Shown here: one piece after another, positions 17,199 to 25,808 of the stretch
How the letters are laid out: each line of letters starts with the position of its first letter
Position numbering within the stretch: the stretch's first letter is position 1
DNA from: Collinsella sp.
GTDB lineage: Bacteria; Actinomycetota; Coriobacteriia; Coriobacteriales; Coriobacteriaceae
Length of the DNA stretch: 64,000 nt
NCBI GenBank assembly: GCA_019414445.1
Contig: DXMA01000009.1
Location: 40,629 to 104,628 of the forward strand
Direction of reading: 5' to 3'
Position numbers and translations under genes: made by a program
The notes under the pieces: model-generated
What the model was told of the DNA's origin: nothing
The model's input: only the letters and a program-made list of their open reading frames with translations
The model's database searches: none

Positions 17199-17609
17199 GT
17201 GGACGGATTGAATACGGTGTTGGAGTATCTGACGTCGGTGCCGGCGTGGTATCTGGCGACGAGCGTGGATGGGCAGCCGCATGTGCGTCCGTTTTCGTTT
17301 GCACAGATCCAGGATGGCAAGCTGTGGTTTGTGACGGCGCGCACCAAAGATGTGTGGCAGGAGCTTCTGCAAAACCAGCGCTTTGAGGCCACGAGTTGGT
17401 GGCCGGGCCATGGCTGGTTGATCCTGCGCGGACGCGCGGGCCTGGACGACCGGGCTTCGGACGAAATGCGCGAGGCCGGATGGAAGCATCTTGAGCGCTT
17501 AAGCGAGCACTATGAGGGCCCTTACGACCCCACGCTCGTCTTCTTTAGCGTCGAGGATCCCGAGGCTTTTATCTGCAATCACGACGAATGGGTGCCGGTC
17601 GAGCTCTAG
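17199..17609 (+). CDS. Pyridoxamine 5'-phosphate oxidase-fold protein, paralog 2
   Basis: I place the start at GTG 17199, which follows CAGGAGG by a normal gap; an in-frame GTG at 17184 overlaps that ribosome site. 136 residues. It shares the layout of the previous gene: EYLTSVPAWYLATSVDGQPHVRPFSFAQIQDGKLWF, then KDVWQELLQN. The two products are clearly paralogous, most likely by tandem duplication. A strong terminator follows, closing the ribU-to-PNPOx stretch. Confidence 0.85.
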   Translation: MDGLNTVLEYLTSVPAWYLATSVDGQPHVRPFSFAQIQDGKLWFVTARTKDVWQELLQNQRFEATSWWPGHGWLILRGRAGLDDRASDEMREAGWKHLERLSEHYEGPYDPTLVFFSVEDPEAFICNHDEWVPVEL

Positions 17610-17646
17610 CCAGCTGACTCATCCCAACAACTTGGTTTTTCGCATG

Positions 17647-17710
17647 GGCGGGCCCCGTATTGCCTGACGCCGTTAGGGGCGCCGGTCAATACGGGGCCCG
17701 CTCTATTTGT
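17647..17710 (+). terminator. Terminator after the PNPOx pair
   Basis: GCGGGCCCCGTATTG (17648-17662) pairs with CAATACGGGGCCCGC (17687-17701), followed by TCTATTTGT. Long, very stable stem. Confidence 0.8.
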
Positions 17711-17747
17711 CAATTCCTTCAAGCGAATGTATCGGGAATGTTTCAAT

Positions 17748-17762
17748 GCATGAATATGCAAA
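17748..17762. promoter_or_regulatory. Candidate ArgR operator upstream of argC
   Basis: GCATGAATATGCAAA resembles half or all of an ARG box (CATGAATAAAAATTCA type), and a second ATGCAT-containing stretch follows at 17776-17782. No argR gene is in the window. Judged by eye only. Confidence 0.35.
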
Positions 17763-17867
17763 CTATTTACGTATCCATGCATCTTTTGGTGCTAAAGTTT
17801 CAACCCACTTCATAACGACCGCTGCGAAATGCGCATCGGTGCATAAATCGCAGACAAGGAGTCTGAT

Positions 17868-18938
17868 ATGTCTTTGAAGGTTGGAATCGTCGGCGCGGCT
17901 GGATATGCCGGAGCCGAGCTCATTCGTCTCGTGCTCGGCCATCCCGAGTTTGAACTTGTTGCCATTACGTCCAATGCCGATGCCGGACAGCCGCTGTCTG
18001 CGGTGTACCCGAGCTTTGCCGGCGTGAGCGATCTGAAATTTACCACGCATGATGCCCCCGAGCTCAAGACCTGCGACGCTGTCTTTTTGGCCGTGCCGCA
18101 CACCGCCGCCATGGCGCAGGTGCCCACCCTGCTTGCCGCGGGCGTTTCCTGCTTTGACCTTTCGGCCGATTATCGCCTGAGCGATCCGGCCGTGTTCGAG
18201 GCGTGGTATGCCGCCGAGCACATGAGCCCCGAGCTGCTCAAGACGCGCGCTTTTGGCCTGCCCGAGCTGTTCTGTCGGGACTTGGAGACCGCCGCATCCG
18301 ATTATGCTGGCGGCAAGTCCGTGCTGGTTGCCTGCGCCGGTTGCTATCCCACCGCAACGAGCCTCGCCGCCGCGCCCGCCGTGCGCGCCGGCTGGGTTGC
18401 ACAGAGTGGTCCTGTGATCGTCGATGCTATCAGCGGCGTGACGGGCGCCGGTAAGTCCTGTAACGCCCGCGCCCATTTTTGCAGTGCGGACGAGAACCTG
18501 GAGGCCTATGGCGTGGGCAAGCATCGTCATACGCCCGAGATCGAGCAGATTCTTGGCCTGGCCGACCGCATTGTCTTTACGCCGCACCTGGCACCGCTCA
18601 AGCGCGGTCTGCTTTCCACGGTGACGATGCCGCTCGCGCCGCAGGCTCTCGACACGCTGACTCTTGAGGACGTTGTCGACCATTACAAACTGTTCTACGC
18701 CGGACGCAGCTTTGTGCGCGTGCTCGATGCCGGCCGGCAGCCCAAGACAGCTTCGGTCGTCGGTACCAATGCCGCCCAGATTGGCCTTGCGCTCAACAAG
18801 CGCGCAGGCGTGCTGGTGGCGACAGGTGCGATCGACAATCTTTGCAAGGGTGCTGCGGGCCAGGCGGTCCAGTGCGCCAACATCGTCTTTGGTTTTGACG
18901 AGCGACGAGGCTTGCCCACAGTGGCGTGCCCGGTGTAG
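17868..18938 (+). CDS. argC: N-acetyl-gamma-glutamyl-phosphate reductase
   Basis: 356 residues. The nucleotide-binding start VGIVGAAGYAGAEL and the catalytic cysteine motif VACAGCYPTA are present, with HRHTPEIEQ further on. It reduces N-acetylglutamyl phosphate to the semialdehyde in ornithine synthesis. ACAAGGAG precedes the ATG. First gene of argC-argJ-argB-argD; the argJ gap is about 125 bp. Confidence 0.96.
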   Translation: MSLKVGIVGAAGYAGAELIRLVLGHPEFELVAITSNADAGQPLSAVYPSFAGVSDLKFTTHDAPELKTCDAVFLAVPHTAAMAQVPTLLAAGVSCFDLSADYRLSDPAVFEAWYAAEHMSPELLKTRAFGLPELFCRDLETAASDYAGGKSVLVACAGCYPTATSLAAAPAVRAGWVAQSGPVIVDAISGVTGAGKSCNARAHFCSADENLEAYGVGKHRHTPEIEQILGLADRIVFTPHLAPLKRGLLSTVTMPLAPQALDTLTLEDVVDHYKLFYAGRSFVRVLDAGRQPKTASVVGTNAAQIGLALNKRAGVLVATGAIDNLCKGAAGQAVQCANIVFGFDERRGLPTVACPV

Positions 18939-19064
18939 CACATTCGATTGTTAACGATTTAGTAGTCGGGTATCGAGTTGGGCGCCACTTTTAAGCTGGT
19001 CTCGTGATTGTGACTGGTATGGCGCTCCGACCGATGCCCACTTTTTGTTTGATATAAAGGAGCC

Positions 19065-20342
19065 ATGGGGACGATGAATAGAGAGCAGTTCGATATCAAG
19101 ATTCGCGCCGTCGAGGGTGGCGTTACGGCGGCGGGTGGCTTTAAGGCTGCCGGTATCCATGCCGGATTTCGCAAGGATCCCGAGCGTTTGGATTATGCAC
19201 TCATCGTGCCTAATGAGCCCTGTCCCGGTGCCGGCGTGTTTACGACCAACCGCTTTTGTGCGGCACCGGTGCAGATAAGCCGCGCCAATCTGGGCGGTGC
19301 CGATAAGGGCTATGGCATCATCGCCGGTGTCTCGGTCAACTCCGGTAACGCCAACGCGGCCACGGGTGAGACGGGCCTTGCCTGCGCGCGCGAGACGTGC
19401 AACATCGCCTCGCAGATCATCGGCTGCGAGCCTCAGCAAATCCTGGTCGCCTCCACGGGCGTGATTGGTCAGATTCTGCCGATCGACACGTTCGAGACGG
19501 CGATTCCGGCAGCTTATGAGGCACTCTCTGCCCATGGCGGCGCCGATGCCGCCCGTGCCATCATGACGACCGATACGCATTCCAAGGAGTATGCCGTTCG
19601 CTACCGCAGTGAGGCTGCGGGCCATGCGGGCAATGCCTATACGGTGGGCGGCATGTGCAAGGGCTCGGGTATGATCATGCCCAACATGGCCACCATGATC
19701 GCGGTCATTACTACCGATGCCCCCGTCGAGCCGGCGGCGCTCCACACCCTGCTGCTCTCGACCGTTAAACAGACCTTCAACAAGGTGACGGTCGATTCCG
19801 ATACCTCGACCAACGACACCTGTATCATGCTTGCTTCTGGCGCTGCTGCCGCGGATGCCGAGGCCATCGTCGAGGGCACTGACGCCTTTGACGAGCTGGC
19901 CTTTGCCGTGCACGAGGTGTGCGAGAGCCTGGCACGCAACATCGCGGCCGATGGCGAGGGCGCATCCAAGCTCGTGACGGTTAACGTCACCGGAGCCGCT
20001 AACGACGAGGAAGCCGATATCGCTGCCCGTGCCGTCGCCAACTCGCCGCTCGTCAAGACCTGTATCGCCGGCCACGACTGCAACTGGGGCCGCGTTGCCA
20101 TGGCGCTTGGCAAGTGCGGCGTGCAGTTTAATCAGGAAGACGTTTCCATCGACATGATGGGCATGCCTGTCTGCCGCGATGGCCTGACCGTTCCCTTTGA
20201 CGAGGACGAGGCTCTGCGACGTTTTGAGGCGCCCGAGATCGTGATCTCGGCCGACCTGGGCACAGGCGACGCGGCAACGACCGTATGGACTTGCGACCTT
20301 ACACACGAGTACATCTCCATCAACGGTGACTACCGCTCTTAG
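19065..20342 (+). CDS. argJ: Bifunctional glutamate N-acetyltransferase/amino-acid acetyltransferase
   Basis: 425 residues. The self-cleavage motif KGSGMIMPNMATM is seen with the nucleophile Thr at residue 210; GHDCNWGR lies towards the end. ArgJ recycles the acetyl group between acetylornithine and glutamate, so the pathway is the cyclic form. Start is ambiguous: AAGGAG is 2 bases before ATG 19065 and 11 before ATG 19074; the products differ by three residues. Confidence 0.95.
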   Translation: MGTMNREQFDIKIRAVEGGVTAAGGFKAAGIHAGFRKDPERLDYALIVPNEPCPGAGVFTTNRFCAAPVQISRANLGGADKGYGIIAGVSVNSGNANAATGETGLACARETCNIASQIIGCEPQQILVASTGVIGQILPIDTFETAIPAAYEALSAHGGADAARAIMTTDTHSKEYAVRYRSEAAGHAGNAYTVGGMCKGSGMIMPNMATMIAVITTDAPVEPAALHTLLLSTVKQTFNKVTVDSDTSTNDTCIMLASGAAAADAEAIVEGTDAFDELAFAVHEVCESLARNIAADGEGASKLVTVNVTGAANDEEADIAARAVANSPLVKTCIAGHDCNWGRVAMALGKCGVQFNQEDVSIDMMGMPVCRDGLTVPFDEDEALRRFEAPEIVISADLGTGDAATTVWTCDLTHEYISINGDYRS

Positions 20343-20422
20343 ACTCCAGGCGTACCGTGCGCCCCGGTTGATTGCGAGCGGTGGGGCATGACTCAATGGC
20401 TATACGAAAGACGAGGCAGACT

Positions 20423-21403
20423 ATGAAATTCGCACGCGATTGTCGCTCGAGTGAATCCAACGAAGCAACCGCGCAGCTGCTATTTGAGGCGCTGCCGTGG
20501 ATTAAAAACCTGACCGGTAAGACGGTTGTTATCAAATACGGTGGAGCCGCCATGGTCGACGAGCAACTGCGCCGCGACGTGATGAGTGACATCGTCTTGC
20601 TCAAGATTATCGGCATGCGTCCCGTCATCGTGCATGGTGGCGGCAAGGCCATCAACGAGGCGCTGAGCCATTACGATATCCCCGTCGAGTTTAAGAACGG
20701 CCAGCGCGTGACCACGCCGGAGACCATGGATATCGTGCGCGAGGTGCTGGGCGGCAAGGTTAACCAAGAGCTGGTTGCTGCTATCAATCATCATGGCAAC
20801 CTGGCCGTGAGCGTGTCAGGCAGTGATGCCGGTACGCTCATCGCCGAGCCGCTTGACCCCGAGCTCGGTCGCGTTGGCAAGGTCACGCACGTCAACACCG
20901 ACTATATCGAGCGCTTGCTCGATAGCGAGTACATCCCTGTTATCGCCACGGTCGCGGCGGGGGAGAACGGCGGCTTCTTCAACATCAACGCCGATACCGC
21001 CGCCGGTGCTGTTGCGGCAGCGCTCCACGCGCATAAGGCGATTTTCCTTACCGACGTCGACGGCCTATACAAGGACTTTAGCGACAAGGATTCGCTCATC
21101 TCCAACCTGACGCTGGACGAGGTTAACGAGATGCTCTACGGCGGCGAGGTCGACAAGGGCATGATTCCCAAGTTACGCGCGGCTGTCGACGCCCTGACTG
21201 CCGGCGTGTTCCGCGCTCACATCATCAACGGCACCACACCGCACTCGCTGCTTCTGGAGCTGCTGACCGATGCCGGTGTCGGCACCGTGATCCACTCCAC
21301 CGAGACGGCCTACGAGTTCGATACGCACCCGCATCCGCTTTCGACCTTTGCGGCGCGCCTGACCGAGAACCTCGACGAGGTCGAGAAGCTCCAGACGGTC
21401 TAG
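20423..21403 (+). CDS. argB: Acetylglutamate kinase
   Basis: 326 residues from ATG 20423 (MKFARDCRSSESNEATAQ), preferred to in-frame ATG 20396 and the longer frame from 20372 because of GAGG upstream and normal family length. It has VVIKYGGAAM, VHGGGKAIN and NINADTAAGAVAAAL. Phosphorylates N-acetylglutamate, usually the arginine feedback step. Situated between argJ and argD. Confidence 0.95.
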   Translation: MKFARDCRSSESNEATAQLLFEALPWIKNLTGKTVVIKYGGAAMVDEQLRRDVMSDIVLLKIIGMRPVIVHGGGKAINEALSHYDIPVEFKNGQRVTTPETMDIVREVLGGKVNQELVAAINHHGNLAVSVSGSDAGTLIAEPLDPELGRVGKVTHVNTDYIERLLDSEYIPVIATVAAGENGGFFNINADTAAGAVAAALHAHKAIFLTDVDGLYKDFSDKDSLISNLTLDEVNEMLYGGEVDKGMIPKLRAAVDALTAGVFRAHIINGTTPHSLLLELLTDAGVGTVIHSTETAYEFDTHPHPLSTFAARLTENLDEVEKLQTV

Positions 21404-21471
21404 CCGGTTAGAAATCGCCATACCGTTACACCCACAGTCCGCGTCACCTGGCGCTTAACGAAAGGCATCTC

Positions 21472-22755
21472 ATGTCACTTGCAGCTCAACAATCGCTCGA
21501 ATCTCATTATGTTATGCACACCTTTGGTCGCTCTCCGGTCGAATTTGTCGAGGGTCACGGCATGAAGCTCACCGGCGACGATGGTCGTGAATATCTTGAT
21601 TTTCTTGCAGGTATTGGCGTATGCAGCCTAGGCCACGGCAATCCGGCGGTGCTGTCGGCGCTCGAAGCTCAGACCAAAAAACTATTGCACGTCTCCAACT
21701 ACTTCTATATCGAGCAGCGCGGGCAGGTCGCGGCACTGTTGTCCAAGCTCGCTAACGACGATATGGATGGCGCGCGTGTGCTTGCCGACGCGATTGTCGC
21801 TGGCGACGAAACGACGGCTTCCGCGTTTGGCGCCCCGGCTGCGGACGAGCAGGTGTGGGAGACGTTCTTTGCCAACTCCGGTGCCGAGGCCAACGAGGGC
21901 TCGATGAAGCTCGCGCGCCTGTACGCCAAGCGCGCCGGCAACGGTGGCAACACCATCGTGTGCATGCGCGGCGGCTTTCACGGTCGTACGCTCGAGACCA
22001 TTGCCGCCACCATGCAGGATTGGTTGCAGGACAGTTTCCGCCCGCTGCCGGGCGGCTTTGTGGCCTGCACGCCCAACGATATCGATGAACTGCGTGCGAT
22101 CTTTAAGCAGCTGGGGAGCGAAATTTGTGCCGTGATGCTCGAGCCGATCCAGGGCGAGAGCGGTGTGCACCCCATGACCGAGGAGTTTATGGCGGCAGCG
22201 CGCGACCTGGCACACGAAGTGGGCGCCGTGCTTATCGCCGACGAGGTCCAGTGCGGCATCTTCCGCTCCGGCAAGCCGTTTGCATTCCAAACCTATGGCG
22301 TGGAACCCGACATCATGAGCCTTGCCAAGGGCATTGCTGATGGCGTGCCTATGGGTGCCGTCGTGGCAAAGAAGGAGATTGCCGACGTGTTTAAGCCGGG
22401 CGACCACGGCTCGACCTTTGGCGGTAGCTGCTTGGCCATCGCGGCGTGTGCCGCGACGCTCTCCGCACTCGTGCGCGGCGATTATGCCGACCACGCTGCC
22501 AAGGTAGGCGCCTATATGGAGGCAAAGCTCGCCAAGCTGCCGAACGTGACCGAGGTGCGTGGCCGCGGCTTGATGCTCGGCTGCGATCTGGACGATACTG
22601 CGGGTGATGCACACGACGTTGTGGCCCGTGCATTGGGGGCTGGTGCCGTGATTAACGCTACGGGTGCCCATACGCTGCGTTTCCTGCCGCCGCTCGTCTG
22701 CGAGGAATCCGACGTGGACAGTCTGATCGAGATCCTGTCGGACGTTTTGGCCTAA
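21472..22755 (+). CDS. argD: Acetylornithine aminotransferase
   Basis: 427 residues, class III PLP aminotransferase. FFANSGAEANEGSMKLAR, IADEVQCGIFRSG and SLAKGIADGVPMGAVVA (with the PLP lysine) are visible. It is somewhat longer than the usual about 400 residues because of an insertion around residues 90-125 (DDMDGARVLADAIVAGDETT). Last gene of the cluster, closed by a terminator. argF, argG and argH are not in the window. Confidence 0.94.
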   Translation: MSLAAQQSLESHYVMHTFGRSPVEFVEGHGMKLTGDDGREYLDFLAGIGVCSLGHGNPAVLSALEAQTKKLLHVSNYFYIEQRGQVAALLSKLANDDMDGARVLADAIVAGDETTASAFGAPAADEQVWETFFANSGAEANEGSMKLARLYAKRAGNGGNTIVCMRGGFHGRTLETIAATMQDWLQDSFRPLPGGFVACTPNDIDELRAIFKQLGSEICAVMLEPIQGESGVHPMTEEFMAAARDLAHEVGAVLIADEVQCGIFRSGKPFAFQTYGVEPDIMSLAKGIADGVPMGAVVAKKEIADVFKPGDHGSTFGGSCLAIAACAATLSALVRGDYADHAAKVGAYMEAKLAKLPNVTEVRGRGLMLGCDLDDTAGDAHDVVARALGAGAVINATGAHTLRFLPPLVCEESDVDSLIEILSDVLA

Positions 22756-22780
22756 CACAGCGAAATAACTTAACTTTGAC

Positions 22781-22842
22781 CGGGTTCCGGACTGCGGACG
22801 TGCCCTATGTGGCATGATTCAGCGGTCTGGAGCCCGTTTTGC
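22781..22842 (+). terminator. Terminator after argD
   Basis: CGGGTTCCGGACTGC (22781-22795) pairs with GCGGTCTGGAGCCCG (22822-22836) with G-U pairs, followed by TTTT. Confidence 0.8.
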
Positions 22843-22877
22843 CTTAGATTTGCTAAGGCGGGGAGACCTGCTGGTCA

Positions 22878-23083
22878 AAAAACATCAAATATGAGTACTG
22901 TTATCGATTTGGTAGCAGCAATTTTGGACTAATAAGGCCAGATAGCTAGTCGAAATGGCGATGAATGTACGATTTTGATCCAATTGTTAGTCCTTATAAT
23001 GGACATATGTTGCGTAACTTAAGCAAATACTATCTTTTGATATGTTGTAAGCAAGGTAGCAGTACTCATTTTTGCCATTTTTT
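22878..23083. repeat. AT-rich intergenic element with inverted and direct repeats
   Basis: ATGAGTACTG (22891-22900) and CAGTACTCAT (23060-23069) are perfect inverted repeats, and GGTAGCAG occurs in direct repeat at 22911 and 23055. An inner GGACTAA/TTAGTCC pair is also present. It is clearly more AT-rich than its surroundings and has no gene. It could be a small mobile element. Confidence 0.5.
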
Positions 23084-23104
23084 GGCCACGGCCTTTGTGA
23101 CAGA

Positions 23105-23552
23105 CGTGCTGGCGGGTTCGAATCCCATGCGCTGGGCCTGAAAAAGGAAAGGCCTCCATCGCTGGAGGCCTAACAATTCAGTGGTGGGCGATGAGGGATG
23201 TCCGCGTGCGGCCGGCGCCGCCCGCGCCCCGCTTCGCCGCTCCGCTCCTCGCGTGCTGCGCTGGAAAACGCTTGCGCGTTTCCTCAGCTCCGTACCCTGG
23301 CGGGTTCGAACCCCATGCGCTGGGCCCAAAAAAGAAAGGCCCCCATAGCTGGGAGCCTATCAAATCAGTGGTGGGCGATGAGGGATGTCGCGTGCGGCTG
23401 ACGCCGCCCGCTTTCGCTTCGGGCCTGCGGCCCTCGCGTGCTGCGCTGGAAAACGTTTCGCGTTTCCTCAGCTTCGCACCCTGTCGGGTTCGAATCCCAT
23501 GCGCTGGGCCCAAACAAAAACGGTCCCCTTGCGAGGACCGTTTCCAATTCAA
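23105..23552. repeat. Tandem array containing copies of the tRNA-Val 3' end and terminator
   Basis: TGGTGGGCGATGAGGGAT, the complement of the tRNA-Val 3' end, occurs at 23182, 23369 and then in the real gene at 23553 (spacings 187 and 184 bp). Each unit also has a terminator-like hairpin (for example AGGCCTCC/GGAGGCCT), a GC-rich segment with TGCGCTGGAAAACG, and a T-arm-like GGGTTCGAATCCCATGCG at 23114, 23304 and 23488. Open frames across it are by-products. Confidence 0.75.
23515..23543 (-). terminator. Terminator of tRNA-Val
   Basis: Read on the minus strand, AACGGTCC and GGACCGTT form a stem followed by TTTTGTTT just after the CCA end of tRNA-Val. Confidence 0.75.
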
Positions 23553-23628
23553 TGGTGGGCGATGAGGGATTCGAACCCCCAGCCTTGTGCGTGTAAAGCA
23601 CCTGCGCTAACCGTTGCGCCAATCGCCC
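23553..23628 (-). tRNA. tRNA-Val (anticodon TAC)
   Basis: On the minus strand the gene starts GGGCGATTGGCGCAACGG, has anticodon loop TTTACAC, T-arm GGTTCGAATCC, acceptor end ATCGCCC, discriminator A and an encoded CCA. 76 nt. The acceptor stem GGGCGAT/ATCGCCC is perfect; the outermost anticodon-stem pair is a mismatch. Confidence 0.95.
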
Positions 23629-23815
23629 GTGCGGAGAGAGTATAGCAAAACAATCGCCTCATTCACCTCATATCCATTAAAGGTAACCGACGCGTGTCAC
23701 AGCGGAGCTGATTCAGTTGAGATTGCCTGAACATTCCGCCCCTCTTTACGCCCTCGGGTATACTCAAAAGCTACTGATTCGATTTGATGCCCAGCAACAG
23801 CAGAGGGGATAGTAT

Positions 23816-25696
23816 ATGTGCGGTTTTGTCGGTTTTGTCGGTGGGACGGATAACCAATCCGAGGTGCTCACCAAGATGATGGACCGCATCGTCCATCGTG
23901 GTCCCGACATGGGCGGTCAGTTTATCGACGGCCGCGTTGCCCTCGGCTTCCGCCGCTTGTCGATCCTCGACCTGACCGAGGCTGGCGCCCAACCTATGGC
24001 CAACGAGGACGGTAGCGTCGTCATTGTCTTCAACGGCGAGATCTACAACTTCCAAGAACTCCGTTCCGAGCTCGAGGCCAAGGGCTACAAGTTCCACTGC
24101 GGCGCCGACACCGAGAGCCTTCTGCACGGCTACGAGGAGTGGGGCGAGGCCGTACTCGATCGCCTGCGCGGCATGTACGCCTTCGTCATCTGGGACAAGA
24201 AGAAGAACAAGCTCTTTGGCGCCCGCGATATCTTTGGCATCAAGCCGCTCTACTACTATCCCATGGCCGATGCGGGCGACGGCGCTCCGGGCGTGCTCTT
24301 TGGCTCCGAGATCAAGAGCTTCCTGGACTACCCGCACTTCCACAAGGCGGTCAACAAAAAGGCCCTGCGTCCGTACATGACGCTGCAGTATTCGGCAACC
24401 GAGGAGACTTTCTTCGAGGGTGTCTACAAGCTGCCGCCGGCGCATTACTTTACCGTAGACATCCCGACCGGCAAGATGAACATCGAGCGCTATTGGGATT
24501 GCGATTACTCTGCCGTCGAGAAGCCGTTCGAGGAGTACGTCGACGAGCTGGACGAGGTCGTGCACGAGAGCGTCGAGGCCCATCGCATCGCTGATGTTAA
24601 GGTCGCTTCGTTCCTCTCCGGCGGCGTCGACTCCAGCTATATCGCCGCTTGTCTCATGCCCGACAAGACCTTCTCGGTGGGCTTCGATTACAAGAATTTC
24701 AACGAGACCAACTACGCCAAGGAACTTTCTGACAAGCTCGGCGTCGAGAATGTCCGCAAGATGATAACCGCCGACGAGTTCTTCGGTGCGCTCGAGGACA
24801 TCCAGTATCACATGGACGAGCCGCAGTCCAACCTGTCTTCCGTGCCGCTGTGGTTCTTGGCCGAGATGGCCCGCAAGGACGTCACCGTCGTGCTTTCGGG
24901 CGAAGGCGCCGACGAGCTCTTTGGCGGCTACGCCTACTACGAGGACACGGTCCCAGTCCGCAAGTACAAAAAGATGGTGCCGCTGCCCATCCGTCGCGCG
25001 CTCGGTAACCTGGCGTTGCATATGCCGTACTTCAAGGGACATAACTTCCTGGTCAAGGGTGCCGAGATCCCCGAGAAGTCGTTCCTGGGACAGGCTCTGG
25101 TATGGCCGGAGCGCGAGGTCGACGGCGTGCTCAAGCCCGAGTACAACACCGGCGATGGCGCCTTCGAGCTTGCCGCTCCCATCTATGCGCGCGTGAAGGG
25201 TCAGCCCGAGCTGGTCAAGAAGCAGTACCTGGACATGAACATGTGGCTCCCGGGCGACATTCTGCTCAAGGCCGACAAGATGTGCATGGCGCACTCGCTG
25301 GAGCTGCGCGTGCCCTTCCTGGACCGCAAAGTCATGGAGTTCGCCGAGCACATTCCCGACCGCTACCGCATCAACGAGAACGGCAACAAACAAGTACTCC
25401 GCCACGCTGCCAACAAGTCGCTGCCCGATGAGTGGGCCACCCGTCCCAAGGTGGGCTTCCCGGTGCCCATTGTCTACTGGCTGCGCGAGCAAAAGTGGTA
25501 CGACTATGTCAAGGAGTACTTCACCGCGCCGTGGGCAAGCGAGTTCTTCGATACCGACGAGCTCATGCACCTGCTCGATCTGCACTTTGCGGGCAAGGGC
25601 GATTTCCAGCGCAAGATTTATACGCCGCTCGTGTTCCTAGTGTGGTACAAGCGCTTCTTTATCGACGAGGACCAGCCCGCTGTTCAGGCTGCCTAG
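23816..25696 (+). CDS. asnB: Asparagine synthase (glutamine-hydrolysing)
   Basis: 626 residues. The N-terminal class II glutamine amidotransferase domain begins with the nucleophile Cys2 (MCGFVGF), followed by FNGEIYNF. The synthetase domain carries SFLSGGVDSSYIAA near residue 265 and SGEGADELFGGY. The length matches the B. subtilis AsnB type. It makes asparagine from aspartate, or could amidate another acceptor such as a cell-wall precursor; the neighbouring murE does not settle this. A terminator follows. Confidence 0.93.
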   Translation: MCGFVGFVGGTDNQSEVLTKMMDRIVHRGPDMGGQFIDGRVALGFRRLSILDLTEAGAQPMANEDGSVVIVFNGEIYNFQELRSELEAKGYKFHCGADTESLLHGYEEWGEAVLDRLRGMYAFVIWDKKKNKLFGARDIFGIKPLYYYPMADAGDGAPGVLFGSEIKSFLDYPHFHKAVNKKALRPYMTLQYSATEETFFEGVYKLPPAHYFTVDIPTGKMNIERYWDCDYSAVEKPFEEYVDELDEVVHESVEAHRIADVKVASFLSGGVDSSYIAACLMPDKTFSVGFDYKNFNETNYAKELSDKLGVENVRKMITADEFFGALEDIQYHMDEPQSNLSSVPLWFLAEMARKDVTVVLSGEGADELFGGYAYYEDTVPVRKYKKMVPLPIRRALGNLALHMPYFKGHNFLVKGAEIPEKSFLGQALVWPEREVDGVLKPEYNTGDGAFELAAPIYARVKGQPELVKKQYLDMNMWLPGDILLKADKMCMAHSLELRVPFLDRKVMEFAEHIPDRYRINENGNKQVLRHAANKSLPDEWATRPKVGFPVPIVYWLREQKWYDYVKEYFTAPWASEFFDTDELMHLLDLHFAGKGDFQRKIYTPLVFLVWYKRFFIDEDQPAVQAA

Positions 25697-25721
25697 CCTC
25701 GGCTTACGAACGCCTGCGCGT

Positions 25722-25746
25722 AACGGCTCCTCCGGGAGCCGTTTTT
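25722..25746 (+). terminator. Terminator after asnB
   Basis: ACGGCTCC and GGAGCCGT form a tight stem followed by TTTTT. Confidence 0.88.
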
Positions 25747-25808
25747 GCGTGGGTGCGTTTCAGTTACTATAAAAACCGTCCCTGCCAAATGGCTGAGAAA
25801 GGTGAAAG

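Noticed and set aside
23105..23552. CRISPR-like regular repeats
   Set aside because: Units of 184-187 bp with only three copies and tRNA content; no short repeats, spacers or cas genes.
23066..23645. Open frames of 80-124 codons on both strands in the tRNA-Val array
   Set aside because: They read tRNA ends, terminators and repeats; products change with each repeat unit.
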